From NCBI RefSeq assembly GCF_004367745.1, contig NZ_CP037993.1, positions 5,146,001-5,210,000 of the forward strand: 64,000 nucleotides of DNA, given 5' to 3'. Positions 17,914 through 26,914 of the stretch are shown piece by piece; within the stretch, counting starts at the first letter, position 1; each line of letters opens with the position of its first letter. The notes beneath the pieces are model-generated. The model was not told the origin of the DNA, did not search any database, and saw only the letters and a list, made by a program, of their open reading frames with translations. The position numbers were made by a program, and so were the translations under genes. Origin of the DNA: Herbaspirillum huttiense (GTDB taxonomy: Bacteria > Pseudomonadota > Gammaproteobacteria > Burkholderiales > Burkholderiaceae_D).

Positions 17914-19701
17914 CTAGACAATGTTCTCGTTTCCAAGCTCCCTCATTCCGGCCAATCTCTGAATCCTCCAACCGACTATTGGCAAGCCCACGGAACGCAG
18001 ATGGGCCACGGCTCGCGCGGAGCGGTACCTTTGAAACTGAAATATCGACTCCTGAAGTCGATCTTCGAGCAAAGTGAACATCGGCAAATTTTCTCGGTTC
18101 GCTCGAATCATTGCGTCGTCTAAGTGACGTCTCAATGCTGCTCTTGTGACTCGCCCCCGACTCTGATCTTTTAGCATCACCTGGAGATTAAGCTTAGCCT
18201 TTCCGCAGAGCTCCCTATCTCGCCGAGCCCAGTCTACTCGGCCATTAGCTATATGAGCATGCCTATAGCTCTTGTTATGAGAAATCAACCAACCTCTGTC
18301 ATCTCGATATAGCCAAGCATAGAGATCAGGTCTGGTCGACCTTATCACACTAATTTCTTGAGCCGCTTTCAGCAAAGCCATCCACTCTTCGCGCTTCTTC
18401 TGCCGCACCTGATTTCTATCGACTGCCGCTAACTCAGACAATTCTCGTTTCGCTACTGCTCTAAGCCGATATACTGATGACGTTGATAGTCCTCTCTTTT
18501 CAGCAATTTCCGCAGCCGTTGCCCCACTTTTTAGTTCACAGAGGATGGCATTTCTCAGAGCCGAGGAAATTTTCTTAGGTCGTTGAGCGACAGCGCTACC
18601 GCGGATCAATCTATGCTGCACAATAGTATTGATTGCGACGCCTAACTTTGCGGCAACGGAGCGGCACGACAAAGACTCGTCATCATCCAGGTCCTGAAAC
18701 CCTTTTTTTTCGATACTGCTTGAGTGGCTTTTTGATTTCTCCTTTTCCGTTTCATCTCCATTTATCACTAAGGCGACTTCGTCCACGAATGACTGCCAAC
18801 TCCCCCAGAGAATATCTATCAAAAGAAGGTGCATTATTGGATGCAACGAACGCTCCGGCCGAAAGAGCAAGTCCCTTATCCATCTCATGGGATTATTCTC
18901 CGTTGCAAGCAAGCGTTCCCTGAACGCGATGCCTTCGAAATCATCATAACGCTCGCAAATCGCACGCCCCAAAGAGGGAATAGATGGGCTGCCGTCGTTC
19001 TTAAGATAGCCTTTTCTTTGAGCCTGACGGAGATACAGTTTGGCGCGAACCTGTGCGGGAATAGATGGCACTCCGGCATGCAACGCTGCAACTCCAAAAA
19101 TGGTCATGCGGAGTTGGCCCGAAGTAGGACGCATATAAATCTCCTCGTGACAATAACGAGGAGGCATGACAATAAACCCCCGGTGGGATTGTTCTGTCGG
19201 ATTAACGGACGATTTGAGCAGAATGGCATGCTTATGGCAGCACAAAGCGCTTGGAACATTGTGCGACCTATGCCAGATTCCATAGCCCCAATTCGCGCGT
19301 TCCAATTCAAGACATATCGGACAATATTTTAGCGGTGCCGAAGCACGAAACCTGTTTGCGACTCGCCCGAGAAAAAGCTTCAGTCCGTTTCCATTCCCTT
19401 CCATTCGCCGAACCACCGACTCGTGGACTGGAACGTCGACAAACGGACGGTGGTAGGGATATAAGGTGCCCTGCTCGATTGTTGCGCCGATGCTTTCAAA
19501 AGGGAAATTTTCTCCTAACAAGCTAACGAGCGCGCGAAGTCTGCATGGTAGATCAGGACTGATGAGGGCATTTCTATTGCCGTATATCAGCCCCATAAAA
19601 TCCTTAGGATTGCAATAGGCGTTAAGTTCGCCAAGTCTACCTACCCAAGAATACAAGAGCTCGTCATTATGGAGGACTGGTGAGTAGCATAGGTTTGGCA
19701 T
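17914..19701 (-). CDS. tnsD: TnsD-type target selector (glmS site)
   Basis: A 595-residue TniQ-domain protein, last gene of the tnsABC operon. The N-terminus SPVLHNDELLYSWVGRLGELN and the region TLYPYHRPF match TnsD. The CCCH zinc-finger set is YCPIC and CCHKH (about 128-160). HTH-type segments (GATAAEIAEKRGLSTSSVYRLR) and the late block LYAWLYRDDRGWLISHN then RVDWARRDREL are typical of TnsD proteins that bind the glmS 3' end. ATG at 19701 is preferred to GTG 19707 because GAGG lies 5 bases before it. Presence of the element 28 bp after glmS agrees with this target. Confidence 0.9.
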   Translation of the reverse strand: MPNLCYSPVLHNDELLYSWVGRLGELNAYCNPKDFMGLIYGNRNALISPDLPCRLRALVSLLGENFPFESIGATIEQGTLYPYHRPFVDVPVHESVVRRMEGNGNGLKLFLGRVANRFRASAPLKYCPICLELERANWGYGIWHRSHNVPSALCCHKHAILLKSSVNPTEQSHRGFIVMPPRYCHEEIYMRPTSGQLRMTIFGVAALHAGVPSIPAQVRAKLYLRQAQRKGYLKNDGSPSIPSLGRAICERYDDFEGIAFRERLLATENNPMRWIRDLLFRPERSLHPIMHLLLIDILWGSWQSFVDEVALVINGDETEKEKSKSHSSSIEKKGFQDLDDDESLSCRSVAAKLGVAINTIVQHRLIRGSAVAQRPKKISSALRNAILCELKSGATAAEIAEKRGLSTSSVYRLRAVAKRELSELAAVDRNQVRQKKREEWMALLKAAQEISVIRSTRPDLYAWLYRDDRGWLISHNKSYRHAHIANGRVDWARRDRELCGKAKLNLQVMLKDQSRGRVTRAALRRHLDDAMIRANRENLPMFTLLEDRLQESIFQFQRYRSARAVAHLRSVGLPIVGWRIQRLAGMRELGNENIV

Positions 19702-19708
19702 AGCCACC

Positions 19709-21145
19709 TCATTCGTCTAGCAATAGCGGATCTTCTTCAGAGAGTTCCACATTTCCTGTATCAATTTTCTTCACACTCCTTATCCTTTTCCTGGCGTTCG
19801 CACTATCCTCTATTTCTGCGAACTCCTTCACTGGACGATGCGCTTTCGGTTTCTCATCCACTACGCCAAACAGGCTTCGCAGTTCTTTGTACTTTGCAGA
19901 AATGAACAAGTCGTCAAATTCGACCATCTCAGAGGCCTTCTGACTCAAAAGGCTTCGAATGGCCGGTCGCAAGAAAAGTAGATCAGTATTTGCAACAGTA
20001 TCAAAAGAGACCTCATCAACAAGTTCGCGGCCGCCGATCTCATTCCGCTGTGCCAGCATGAACGCCAACTTAGCGAATGCAGTGTTCCCAGCTGAAGCGT
20101 TGAACCATGCAGTGAGTATCTCGCTAGTTAGAGGATTTTTGTTTTTTACGTAGGTGTATTCCCAAAGGGTCTCGCAAAACTGCTGCCAGGTGGGGCTACC
20201 TTTCTTCATAGCACTAATATACGTCTCCCCCAAGGTGGTCATCTTGCGTGCGTTTCCCAAGTTGCCTTGGATAACTTTGTCAATCGCAGGTGTGGAAATC
20301 AATAAGATACTCACACCAGACCACTCCATCAGTTCTCCAATGAGATTCTTGACGTGCTCAGCATGCCGTCCTTGCGCCGACCTCAAGTTTTGAAATTCAT
20401 CAATCACAATCAGAGAAAGTGATGTGGCCGTCACCACCTTCTGCATCAGCAACGTCATCGTGCTGATCGTGCCCACTGCCCTCGCTTCCTTTAGATAGTT
20501 CGTTCCCAGAAGCCTATCAATTTCCTGGAAGAATTGAAAACACAAGCCTTTTAAGGAACCATCATGAGGCACTCGCAACTTGATGTACACCAGTTGAAGG
20601 TGTCGCAAATCTACTCCTTTGTACTCTTTATGCTGAATGAGCTGCGGGCAAAAGCTCAAATATCTGTCGATGAACGTTGATTTCCCTGCTCCACTATTTG
20701 CCACCATCAAATGACTCTTCGCTGTGCTACGCCATTCCTGCGGCAAGAACATTCGATCTTTCTCCAGATCCTTCTCGGTGGCAACAGCCATGGCGTGTCG
20801 GCGACGTACGTCCAAGATAGTCATTGGGTTTCTAGACTTTAGGCTTTCGCGGATCATCATCGACGTTGCGAGTGCTACATTGGCATACTGCTCAAACGGA
20901 TAGATGACGTCGCCCAATGTTTCTAATTCGACCAACCGAACTATCTCGCCAGCACTCCGCATCTTCTTAGGTGGAGGATCTGGGTAATTTGACACAAGAA
21001 CTGCGAAGTCCAGCTTTGACTCAGGCATTGGAGGCAGAGCTTCGATAAATGGATTTCCCTTATATCGCGTGGTACCTGTATCGGTATAAACCGCCGATTG
21101 AGGCTCATACATTGGAAGCTGCTGCTTATACAAAGGCGTGTTCAT
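19709..21145 (-). CDS. tnsC: TnsC AAA+ transposition regulator
   Basis: A 478-residue AAA+ ATPase that links the target selector to the TnsAB transposase. Walker A is ANSGAGKST (about 149-157) and Walker B is LSLIVIDEFQNL (about 250). STPAID after a hydrophobic strand fits the sensor-1 position. The acidic C-terminus (ELSEEDPLLLDE) is unusual but within family range. Its start overlaps the tnsB stop by ATGA. Confidence 0.93.
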   Translation of the reverse strand: MNTPLYKQQLPMYEPQSAVYTDTGTTRYKGNPFIEALPPMPESKLDFAVLVSNYPDPPPKKMRSAGEIVRLVELETLGDVIYPFEQYANVALATSMMIRESLKSRNPMTILDVRRRHAMAVATEKDLEKDRMFLPQEWRSTAKSHLMVANSGAGKSTFIDRYLSFCPQLIQHKEYKGVDLRHLQLVYIKLRVPHDGSLKGLCFQFFQEIDRLLGTNYLKEARAVGTISTMTLLMQKVVTATSLSLIVIDEFQNLRSAQGRHAEHVKNLIGELMEWSGVSILLISTPAIDKVIQGNLGNARKMTTLGETYISAMKKGSPTWQQFCETLWEYTYVKNKNPLTSEILTAWFNASAGNTAFAKLAFMLAQRNEIGGRELVDEVSFDTVANTDLLFLRPAIRSLLSQKASEMVEFDDLFISAKYKELRSLFGVVDEKPKAHRPVKEFAEIEDSANARKRIRSVKKIDTGNVELSEEDPLLLDE

Positions 21146-23331
21146 TTCTTTTCTCTCATCTTTGCCACCAACTCAAGGTGAGCCGCTTCAGTTTTCCTCT
21201 TTTGCTTAAGCCATTCTGGCTCATCATCACTATCAAATGAATTAGTAGAGTGCCGCTCTCGCCCCATCAGCAGCTCCTTCTGTTGCTCTGTCTCCGACTT
21301 ACGCGCAGCTTGAGTGCGTTCCCGATCAGACCTCTCAGCTCTCTTAGGTGCGCTCTGACGCAGCTCTGTACGAGAGGCTCTCTGACGTATCCCGTCGATT
21401 TGATCAATATTGCTCTGGTGGCTACTCATTGCCCATCGCAGCTTCGTCTCATGTTCCATCGCGTCTTCTTCATCTAAGGTCATCAGGCCCAGCGTATCGG
21501 CACCGTTGGCTGAGATTCCAAACTCAGCCCGATCGCCGCGCTTGCTAGATACATAGACGGACTGCGGATACGTTCTATCGACCCGAATTGAGACCTTCTT
21601 GGCGCGAGCGCCGGAATCACGCACCAACGCATGTGCTAAATCGTTGCTCGGATGGTACGTATTCCTTTTGTAAGTTATCTTCCCATGCGACATTGTCGCG
21701 GTATCGGGACTCAGGAAAATCTGTGCAAGCTCTTCCTCAGAGTAGGGAAAGACACCCTTGGATGCCTTATTTTTTATACCCCAGAGATACGCTTGCTGTG
21801 GCGTGGGAGCTATCCCAGCTTGTGTTAGCTCCCGATAATTCTTAAGGGTGGTATGTGGGGTGTTGTTATATTCGATTACTATCTGAACCAATTCTCGGTA
21901 AGCTTCCGACAACGACGTAAGAGGTGCACTTTCTGCTTTCTCTTTTGCCCGCTTCGTCACGGGATTCATCGGACGCTCCGCGTACACGCCGGACATACCT
22001 CGCTCCAACATTTTCTGCTTCATTGTTCTGATGAAGCGTTCAACGATGGCTTTTCCATCTGGGCAAAGCGGCGGGAGGTTGGTTAGCTTAATTCGAAGGT
22101 CAGTGGATAACGACTGCTCGATGGCATTTGATAGGAATTCCGAGCCTCGGTCGGCGACGATACGGATCGGCACCCGTCCAACTGGCCAACGTTCATCATC
22201 GACATTACACCGCATTGCCTTGAAGCGACTATTCCGAGAAGTAAATCCGATAAGAAGCGCGTAACGGAGCTCTTCGTATGAGGCTGGGCGGAGAGAAATA
22301 TAAACCGAGACAACATAGCGGCTCCATCGATCAATCAAGAGATAAATATTCGGCCTATCCACCAAAATTGGAGGATTATTGCCAGCCAAGAGATGCAATC
22401 GCCCCCCTGTGGCGTCGATTTCATAGATATCACCAGGCGCATTGGCAGTAAGCGCACCTCGGTACCCAGATTCTCTAGTTCTTGTGACTAGGTTTTCTGA
22501 CAATGCGCTATCTAATTCTGCATACTTGGTCAGGTAGTAGTAGTACTGCCGCTCCGTTACTGGAAGATCAATCTCTTTGTTTATATATTGCTGGTATACC
22601 TTCTTATTTCTTCGTGCAAATTCATTGGCGAGATAGCTCTTCCATGCCTGCTTATAACCGGTCTTTGCGTTACGCAACTGCCGCCTCAAACTTGAGACCA
22701 TGTCAGCAATATCTGCCTCACTAACAATGAACTTATTTTCACCAAGGATCTGTGTTCGAATTGACTTTCGCCCACGGCGCTTTGCAGGAGCCTTTTCTTG
22801 AGTGTATTCACCGGCCCCATCTGCACGCGAACCAGGCTTCACGCCCCGAAGAAACGGGACCAGTGCATTTTTTGTACCGCCAAAATAGTAATAGCGTAAA
22901 ACAAGCCGCTTTACTGTGTCATAACTGACATCCTTCGCTTGACTACGAGCTCTTATCAGTGCCGAGAAATTAGCTGCGCGTAAGTTATCCCTCTGTTCAA
23001 ATGAATTTAACACGGGCTCAATAAGATTCCAGCTGGACTCCACTTGATCAGATTGCCTAGACCCAGCCAACGGCTGCGCAATCAGCTCCGTCGGCATGGC
23101 TATACGTCCCCATCGTGCACCAGGTCGATCGCCTAGACTCACGAAGTCCCGCAAGCTATATCTGGCAGGTCGATTTGCGTATCGCACATCGATCACCTCC
23201 TTGATGCGCATAACGTAGATTACGCTACCGAAAACATGAGTTACACGTAAGTACTGCGTACCCTCACTCGTTGGCAACTCAAGTACTTGCCAACGTGCGA
23301 AGCCAATTTCGTTTGGTCGAAAGTCCGGCAT
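21142..23331 (-). CDS. tnsB: TnsB DDE transposase
   Basis: A 729-residue transposase of the retroviral-integrase superfamily. It binds the element ends and joins 3' ends to target DNA. The DDE catalytic triad is visible: Asp306 in YEIDATGG, Asp394 in IVADRGSEF, Glu431 in AIVERFIRTMKQ. An N-terminal DNA-binding region and a long basic, charged C-terminal tail (from about 630), which contacts TnsC in Tn7, are present. All three residues are intact, so the protein should be active. It overlaps tnsC by 4 bases and follows tnsA after 6 bases. Confidence 0.95.
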   Translation of the reverse strand: MPDFRPNEIGFARWQVLELPTSEGTQYLRVTHVFGSVIYVMRIKEVIDVRYANRPARYSLRDFVSLGDRPGARWGRIAMPTELIAQPLAGSRQSDQVESSWNLIEPVLNSFEQRDNLRAANFSALIRARSQAKDVSYDTVKRLVLRYYYFGGTKNALVPFLRGVKPGSRADGAGEYTQEKAPAKRRGRKSIRTQILGENKFIVSEADIADMVSSLRRQLRNAKTGYKQAWKSYLANEFARRNKKVYQQYINKEIDLPVTERQYYYYLTKYAELDSALSENLVTRTRESGYRGALTANAPGDIYEIDATGGRLHLLAGNNPPILVDRPNIYLLIDRWSRYVVSVYISLRPASYEELRYALLIGFTSRNSRFKAMRCNVDDERWPVGRVPIRIVADRGSEFLSNAIEQSLSTDLRIKLTNLPPLCPDGKAIVERFIRTMKQKMLERGMSGVYAERPMNPVTKRAKEKAESAPLTSLSEAYRELVQIVIEYNNTPHTTLKNYRELTQAGIAPTPQQAYLWGIKNKASKGVFPYSEEELAQIFLSPDTATMSHGKITYKRNTYHPSNDLAHALVRDSGARAKKVSIRVDRTYPQSVYVSSKRGDRAEFGISANGADTLGLMTLDEEDAMEHETKLRWAMSSHQSNIDQIDGIRQRASRTELRQSAPKRAERSDRERTQAARKSETEQQKELLMGRERHSTNSFDSDDEPEWLKQKRKTEAAHLELVAKMREKK

Positions 23332-23337
23332 AAATAA

Positions 23338-24144
23338 TCACTTCTTTAAAATCAACGGGCGGTCGTAGCCAATCTTTTCGGACAATGAAACTTTGATGTC
23401 CCTTCGCCAGAGGGCATACCGAAACATGTTGTCAGCGTGTCCCTCTGAAACTCGCAATACCTGGACGCAACGCGCCATAATTTCATCTAATCTCAGACCC
23501 TGGTCGTAGTATCTTGAAAATACCGCCACGAACTGCCGAAGTTCCTTTTCATCTGGCTCGTATCGATTCGAGAACCATTCACGCATGAAGCTGAGGTTCG
23601 CAATTATCAACGTCGTTTTCCCCGCTGAATAAAATCCATCTGTTCTTATGAGATCCCAGCGGAGATTCTTTGACTGACACCATAGAGACTCCACAAGTAA
23701 ACGCTTTCGAACTTTGGGTTTCCGAGCATCGGCCGGACTCTTGACACTTTTTGCCTCGTAGCGCCGCTCACCGTCGACGTCAAACGTGACCAGGAAGTCG
23801 AGCGTAAAAGGCACAGGGGCACCTTCTTCGTATCTGTGATGCTCTCCAACTTCTTCGCAGATAGCTAGAGTCTGATCAATATCCAAAATCGGCCACTGTT
23901 CTCGTATATCAATGACGCCTGGTCGGCGTTCGAGCATCATTAAGTAAATAAGCTCAAGATCGGAAAGGACATGATGAAGTCGCGGTATTACGATCCCCTG
24001 GACAGTCGACGCATTGCCAGCAGAACCAAAGTCACGCTTTTGTACCCATGGCTGGTACTCATCGAAACTGCCCATCCCCCTCCCTTTTCTGATCTTGTTA
24101 TGTAGATAGGCGGGATATCTTGAGAGGTCAGAGCTCCATTTCAT
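23338..24144 (-). CDS. tnsA: TnsA endonuclease
   Basis: A 268-residue restriction-like nuclease, close to Tn7 TnsA (273 residues), that cuts the 5' ends so that movement is cut-and-paste. The catalytic set is present: Glu64 in LSDLELIYL, Asp116 in FTLDFLV and Lys132 in YEAKSVK, at nearly the same positions as in Tn7 TnsA. The C-terminal domain (FVAVFSRYY onward) is the TnsC/TnsB interaction part. First gene of the tns operon; its ATG lies only about 30-90 bp inside the distal element end. Confidence 0.93.
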   Translation of the reverse strand: MKWSSDLSRYPAYLHNKIRKGRGMGSFDEYQPWVQKRDFGSAGNASTVQGIVIPRLHHVLSDLELIYLMMLERRPGVIDIREQWPILDIDQTLAICEEVGEHHRYEEGAPVPFTLDFLVTFDVDGERRYEAKSVKSPADARKPKVRKRLLVESLWCQSKNLRWDLIRTDGFYSAGKTTLIIANLSFMREWFSNRYEPDEKELRQFVAVFSRYYDQGLRLDEIMARCVQVLRVSEGHADNMFRYALWRRDIKVSLSEKIGYDRPLILKK

Positions 24145-24175
24145 GCCACGATTCTAACTTGTTTGCAAGTTTAAG

Positions 24176-24233
24176 CCATAATAATAGTAGTGAAATCAAC
24201 GCTGCGCCGCGCAATATAGCCTGTACTAATATA
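24176..24233 (-). repeat. tnsA-side transposon end with TnsB-site-like repeats
   Basis: Read on the - strand, TACTATTATTATGG (24176-24189) resembles the glmS-side repeat TACTATTAATACGG, and TATATTAGTACAGG (24220-24233) is a weaker match 44 bp further out. The last base of the element is not resolved: no clean ACA terminus and no CCGCA duplication are seen, so this end may be damaged or lie slightly further right. Confidence 0.55.
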
Positions 24234-24393
24234 TAAAAGTCCCTATGTTAAAGAACTGTCTGTCGAACAGATATTCGACGCGTTTATAACTTATTACGGT
24301 GGACTCCCTCTTCCGCTCCAACCGTTTGGAGTGAACCGCTCGGGCTGGACCAAGGCTGGGTATGAAATGAAACGCTTTTCGTACCTTCTTAGG

Positions 24394-24930
24394 ATGAGCG
24401 ACATCATGGTGTCACGGGGTCCCTATCAGGCGCATAGCCCGCATTTCAAGATGCAGATCTACAGCGACATTCGCGGCGGCAAGCTGGGGCGACACGAGGC
24501 GCTCATTACCCATAACTTGTCGCCAACCTCATGCAGATGTGGCTAGGGTAGTTTGATCGCGGTGAGCTGGATGCAGAAAAGGCTGCTGCGTCGTCGGTCG
24601 CAGAGTACAAGGGGCATATTGCCGCATTAGAACGGAAGATAAGCCAACTTGATGAAGCTGATCTCCTTGAAAAAACGCCACGGCTACTGCTCGTCCGCAA
24701 TGGCCAAAATTCATTGATCATCAGCGACCCCAAGCCTGCGGCATCCGAGGAGGATGCCAAATGACAGATGTACCGCGTAGCACTTCCGCCTATCAGCCCA
24801 AGGTGGCTACGGTGGTACTCGCTGATACTGAGCTAGCCTGGCTGATAGAAGACATCCGCGATGCCTTCCCAGGCTAAGGCTATTGTCGAATCACGTTGGA
24901 ATTTCTACTTTTATGCCACTTGCAGAAATT
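24394..24930 (+). pseudogene. Broken IS3-family element (orfA-orfB relic)
   Basis: The stretch MSDIMVSRGPYQAH onward to HEALITHNLSP matches the start of an IS3-type OrfA. After a frameshift and a stop it continues as FDRGELDAEKAAASSVAEY, then IAALERKISQLDEADLLEKTPRL, an OrfA leucine-zipper-like region. At 24761 (ATGA overlap) the OrfB start MTDVPRSTSAYQPKV leads to DAFPG-stop-GYCRITLEF, matching the FPGYGYRRVT block of IS3 OrfB. Homology then ends. It is inactive and lies right against the transposon end, where it may have removed the target-site duplication. Confidence 0.72.
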
Positions 24931-25080
24931 TTACGGATTTCATTTTCGCATTTCTTATGCCGACCATCACGCACTTTACCTCGGCACGACTTATCACTTG
25001 ACGGCGTCTCCGTAATGTAATGGCCGCTTCCTTACCTACGTCATCATTGTCTAAAAGCGTGGCCGTCTTATGCTTAATGT

Positions 25081-25220
25081 CGGCTATGGCGCCATAGCTA
25101 CGGCCGGCGCCTTGCAGATCAATACAGAGATGGGCGCCTTCGCCGGCCTGGACATGGGGGATGAATGGGATATTGACCGCACTCTTGGCGCCCCTCCTGT
25201 TTCCCGTTTTCCTGCCCTAG
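25081..25220 (+). pseudogene. Frameshifted lrgB tail
   Basis: GYGAIATAGALQINTEMGAFAGLDMG in one frame and, after a frameshift, MNGILTALLAPLLFPVFLP-stop from 25161 reproduce the C-terminus of the intact LrgB protein at 62844-63572 (HGIGTARALQISAEMGAFAGLGMG, then MNAILTALLAPFLFPIFLR). Only about 47 codons remain. The block marks recombination or deletion beside the transposon. Confidence 0.82.
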
Positions 25221-25228
25221 AGCAACAG

Positions 25229-25252
25229 GCCCCGCCGCTCCTGATGCGGGGC
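25229..25252 (+). terminator. Hairpin after the lrgB relic
   Basis: GCCCCGC / GCGGGGC with a 10-nt loop is followed by TTT. It probably was the terminator of the lost lrgB gene. Confidence 0.55.
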
Positions 25253-25342
25253 TTTGCAAACACCACCGTGAAGATATTGTGTTTCGACGGCGCGTTGGCA
25301 GACGGCAATCGAAGGAAAAGAAGGGCAGGTCACGCTCGCCTG

Positions 25343-26914
25343 TCATGAAAGTCCAGGATGATGGACGATATTGCTTGTCGTCAAAACAAAATAGCTCATC
25401 GTGCGCTTAAGTTCATCGGCCTGATGCTCCAATGATTTCGCTGCGGCGGCAGCTTCTTCCACCAGTGCCGCATTCTGCTGGGTGACACTGTCCATCTGCA
25501 CCACTGCATCGTTTACTTGATGAATCCCCTCAGCCTGTTCGCGGCTGGCCGAGCTGATCTCGCTCATAAGGGCATTGGCGCTCTCGACACTGCTGACGAT
25601 TTGGCCCATCGTACTGCCAGCACGTTCTACCAGTGCACTGCCAGCGCCGACCTTCTCGACAGAATCACCGATAAGCTCCTTGACTTCTTTTGCTGCAGCC
25701 GCAGATCGCTGGGCCAACGCCCGAACTTCAGAGGCGACTACGGCAAAGCCTCTTCCTTGCTCCCCTGCCCGAGCCGCTTCCACGGCGGCATTCAGCGCCA
25801 AGATGTTGGTCTGAAACGCGATGCCATCGATCACGCTGATGATATCTTCGATCTTCCGGGACGAGGCGTTGATATTGTTCATCGTCGCGATAAGGTCGCT
25901 CATGATGCTGCCGCCTTCACGCGCGACCACCGCTGCGGAGCTAACCAGCTTATCAGCGCGTTGAGCGTTCTCCGCATTGGCCCGTACGCTGGCGGTAAGT
26001 TGTTCTACGGATGCAGCAGTTTCCTCCAGCGCTCCGGCCTGTTCCTCCGTACGGTTAGAAAGATCAAGATTGCCAGTGGCAATTTCACCCGTGGCTACTG
26101 CGATATTGTCGGCACCGTGCCTGACGCTTGCGACCACGCCATGCAAGCGTTCGCTCATCGTCTGCAATGATGTTACCAGCTGGCCTAACTCATCCTTGCT
26201 GGCCGCCCCAGCTTTCACGGTCAAGTTGCCTTCAGCCACGCGTTTGGAGATAATCAGTGCCACTGCTATCGGTGCAGTAATACTTTGCGTGAGCACAATG
26301 GAAAACGCTACGCCGCAAACAAGAATGAACATCTCCAACACCAATATCTGATTGCGGCTGGAGACGGCCAGCTCCTGGATCTGGTTTGAGATTTCGTCCA
26401 TACGTGATTTTTCAAAATCCAACAGGGCGGCCATGCCCTCTCTTGTGTTCTTCGCTACCTTGACATATTCGTCAGCGTAGAGCTTGTCGACTTTTTCTCG
26501 GTCGCCTTGTTTTTTGGCGTCGTAGATGCGATTCCGTACCGCCAGGAACTCCTTTCGCTGCTGCGTGATGGCATCGAAAAGCTTTTTCTCATCATCCAGG
26601 ATCATCAGCTTCTCTACGTCTGCGACGATCTGTGCGGATTCCTTGCTTGATGAGGCCGCTTCCTGTGACAGAAACGCGTCCAGTTCCGAATCGTGACTCT
26701 TGACTACGGTCGTTGTTCGCTGGATAGCGATCAGCAGGGACGTGTTCAGCTTTGAAACTAGTCGCTCCGTACGCAACGGGCCCTCCATCATTGCTTGCGT
26801 TTGCTGTGCAAGATTATTGAGACGCCAGATCCCCACCAAGGCGACCAGCATCGAAAACGCCAACACCACGGCAAATCCAACTCCGAGTCTCGAACCAATC
26901 TTGATATTTTTCAC
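25343..26914 (-). CDS. Methyl-accepting chemotaxis protein
   Basis: A 523-residue Tsr-like inner-membrane receptor. It has a first membrane helix at about 10-32, a periplasmic four-helix-bundle-type domain (about 35-190), a second membrane helix at about 190-212, a HAMP region, then the long cytoplasmic signalling helices. The hairpin tip [33 protein letters not shown] is fully conserved, and glutamate/glutamine methylation sites surround it ([16 protein letters not shown]). The start is GTG at 26914 with GGGGAAGA before it. The signal sensed is unknown. No CheA/CheW genes are near, so it feeds a distant chemotaxis system. Confidence 0.95.
   Translation of the reverse strand: MKNIKIGSRLGVGFAVVLAFSMLVALVGIWRLNNLAQQTQAMMEGPLRTERLVSKLNTSLLIAIQRTTTVVKSHDSELDAFLSQEAASSSKESAQIVADVEKLMILDDEKKLFDAITQQRKEFLAVRNRIYDAKKQGDREKVDKLYADEYVKVAKNTREGMAALLDFEKSRMDEISNQIQELAVSSRNQILVLEMFILVCGVAFSIVLTQSITAPIAVALIISKRVAEGNLTVKAGAASKDELGQLVTSLQTMSERLHGVVASVRHGADNIAVATGEIATGNLDLSNRTEEQAGALEETAASVEQLTASVRANAENAQRADKLVSSAAVVAREGGSIMSDLIATMNNINASSRKIEDIISVIDGIAFQTNILALNAAVEAARAGEQGRGFAVVASEVRALAQRSAAAAKEVKELIGDSVEKVGAGSALVERAGSTMGQIVSSVESANALMSEISSASREQAEGIHQVNDAVVQMDSVTQQNAALVEEAAAAAKSLEHQADELKRTMSYFVLTTSNIVHHPGLS

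Larger units (their letters stand above)
2808..24240. mobile_element. Tn7-like transposon in attTn7 with aromatic-catabolism cargo
   Basis: The glmS-proximal end begins TGTTGTTACTATTAATA at 2808, so the usual 5-bp target duplication would be CCGCA (2803-2807). This is the classic Tn7 insertion distance downstream of glmS. The distal end lies just outside tnsA, roughly 24176-24300. I could not place its last base, and no second CCGCA sits there. The element holds tnsA, tnsB, tnsC, tnsD, a second tniQ, a nine-gene catabolic and uptake operon with a TetR regulator, and insertion-sequence debris. GC content is lower than in both flanks. The tnsA-bearing end points away from glmS, the reverse of canonical Tn7. 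The right boundary is approximate because IS and pseudogene debris follows it. Confidence 0.8.

Noticed and set aside
25173..25178. GACCGCA near the lrgB relic as the second target-site duplication
   Set aside because: It is not preceded by an ACA transposon terminus and is explained by the lrgB coding sequence (ILTALL).
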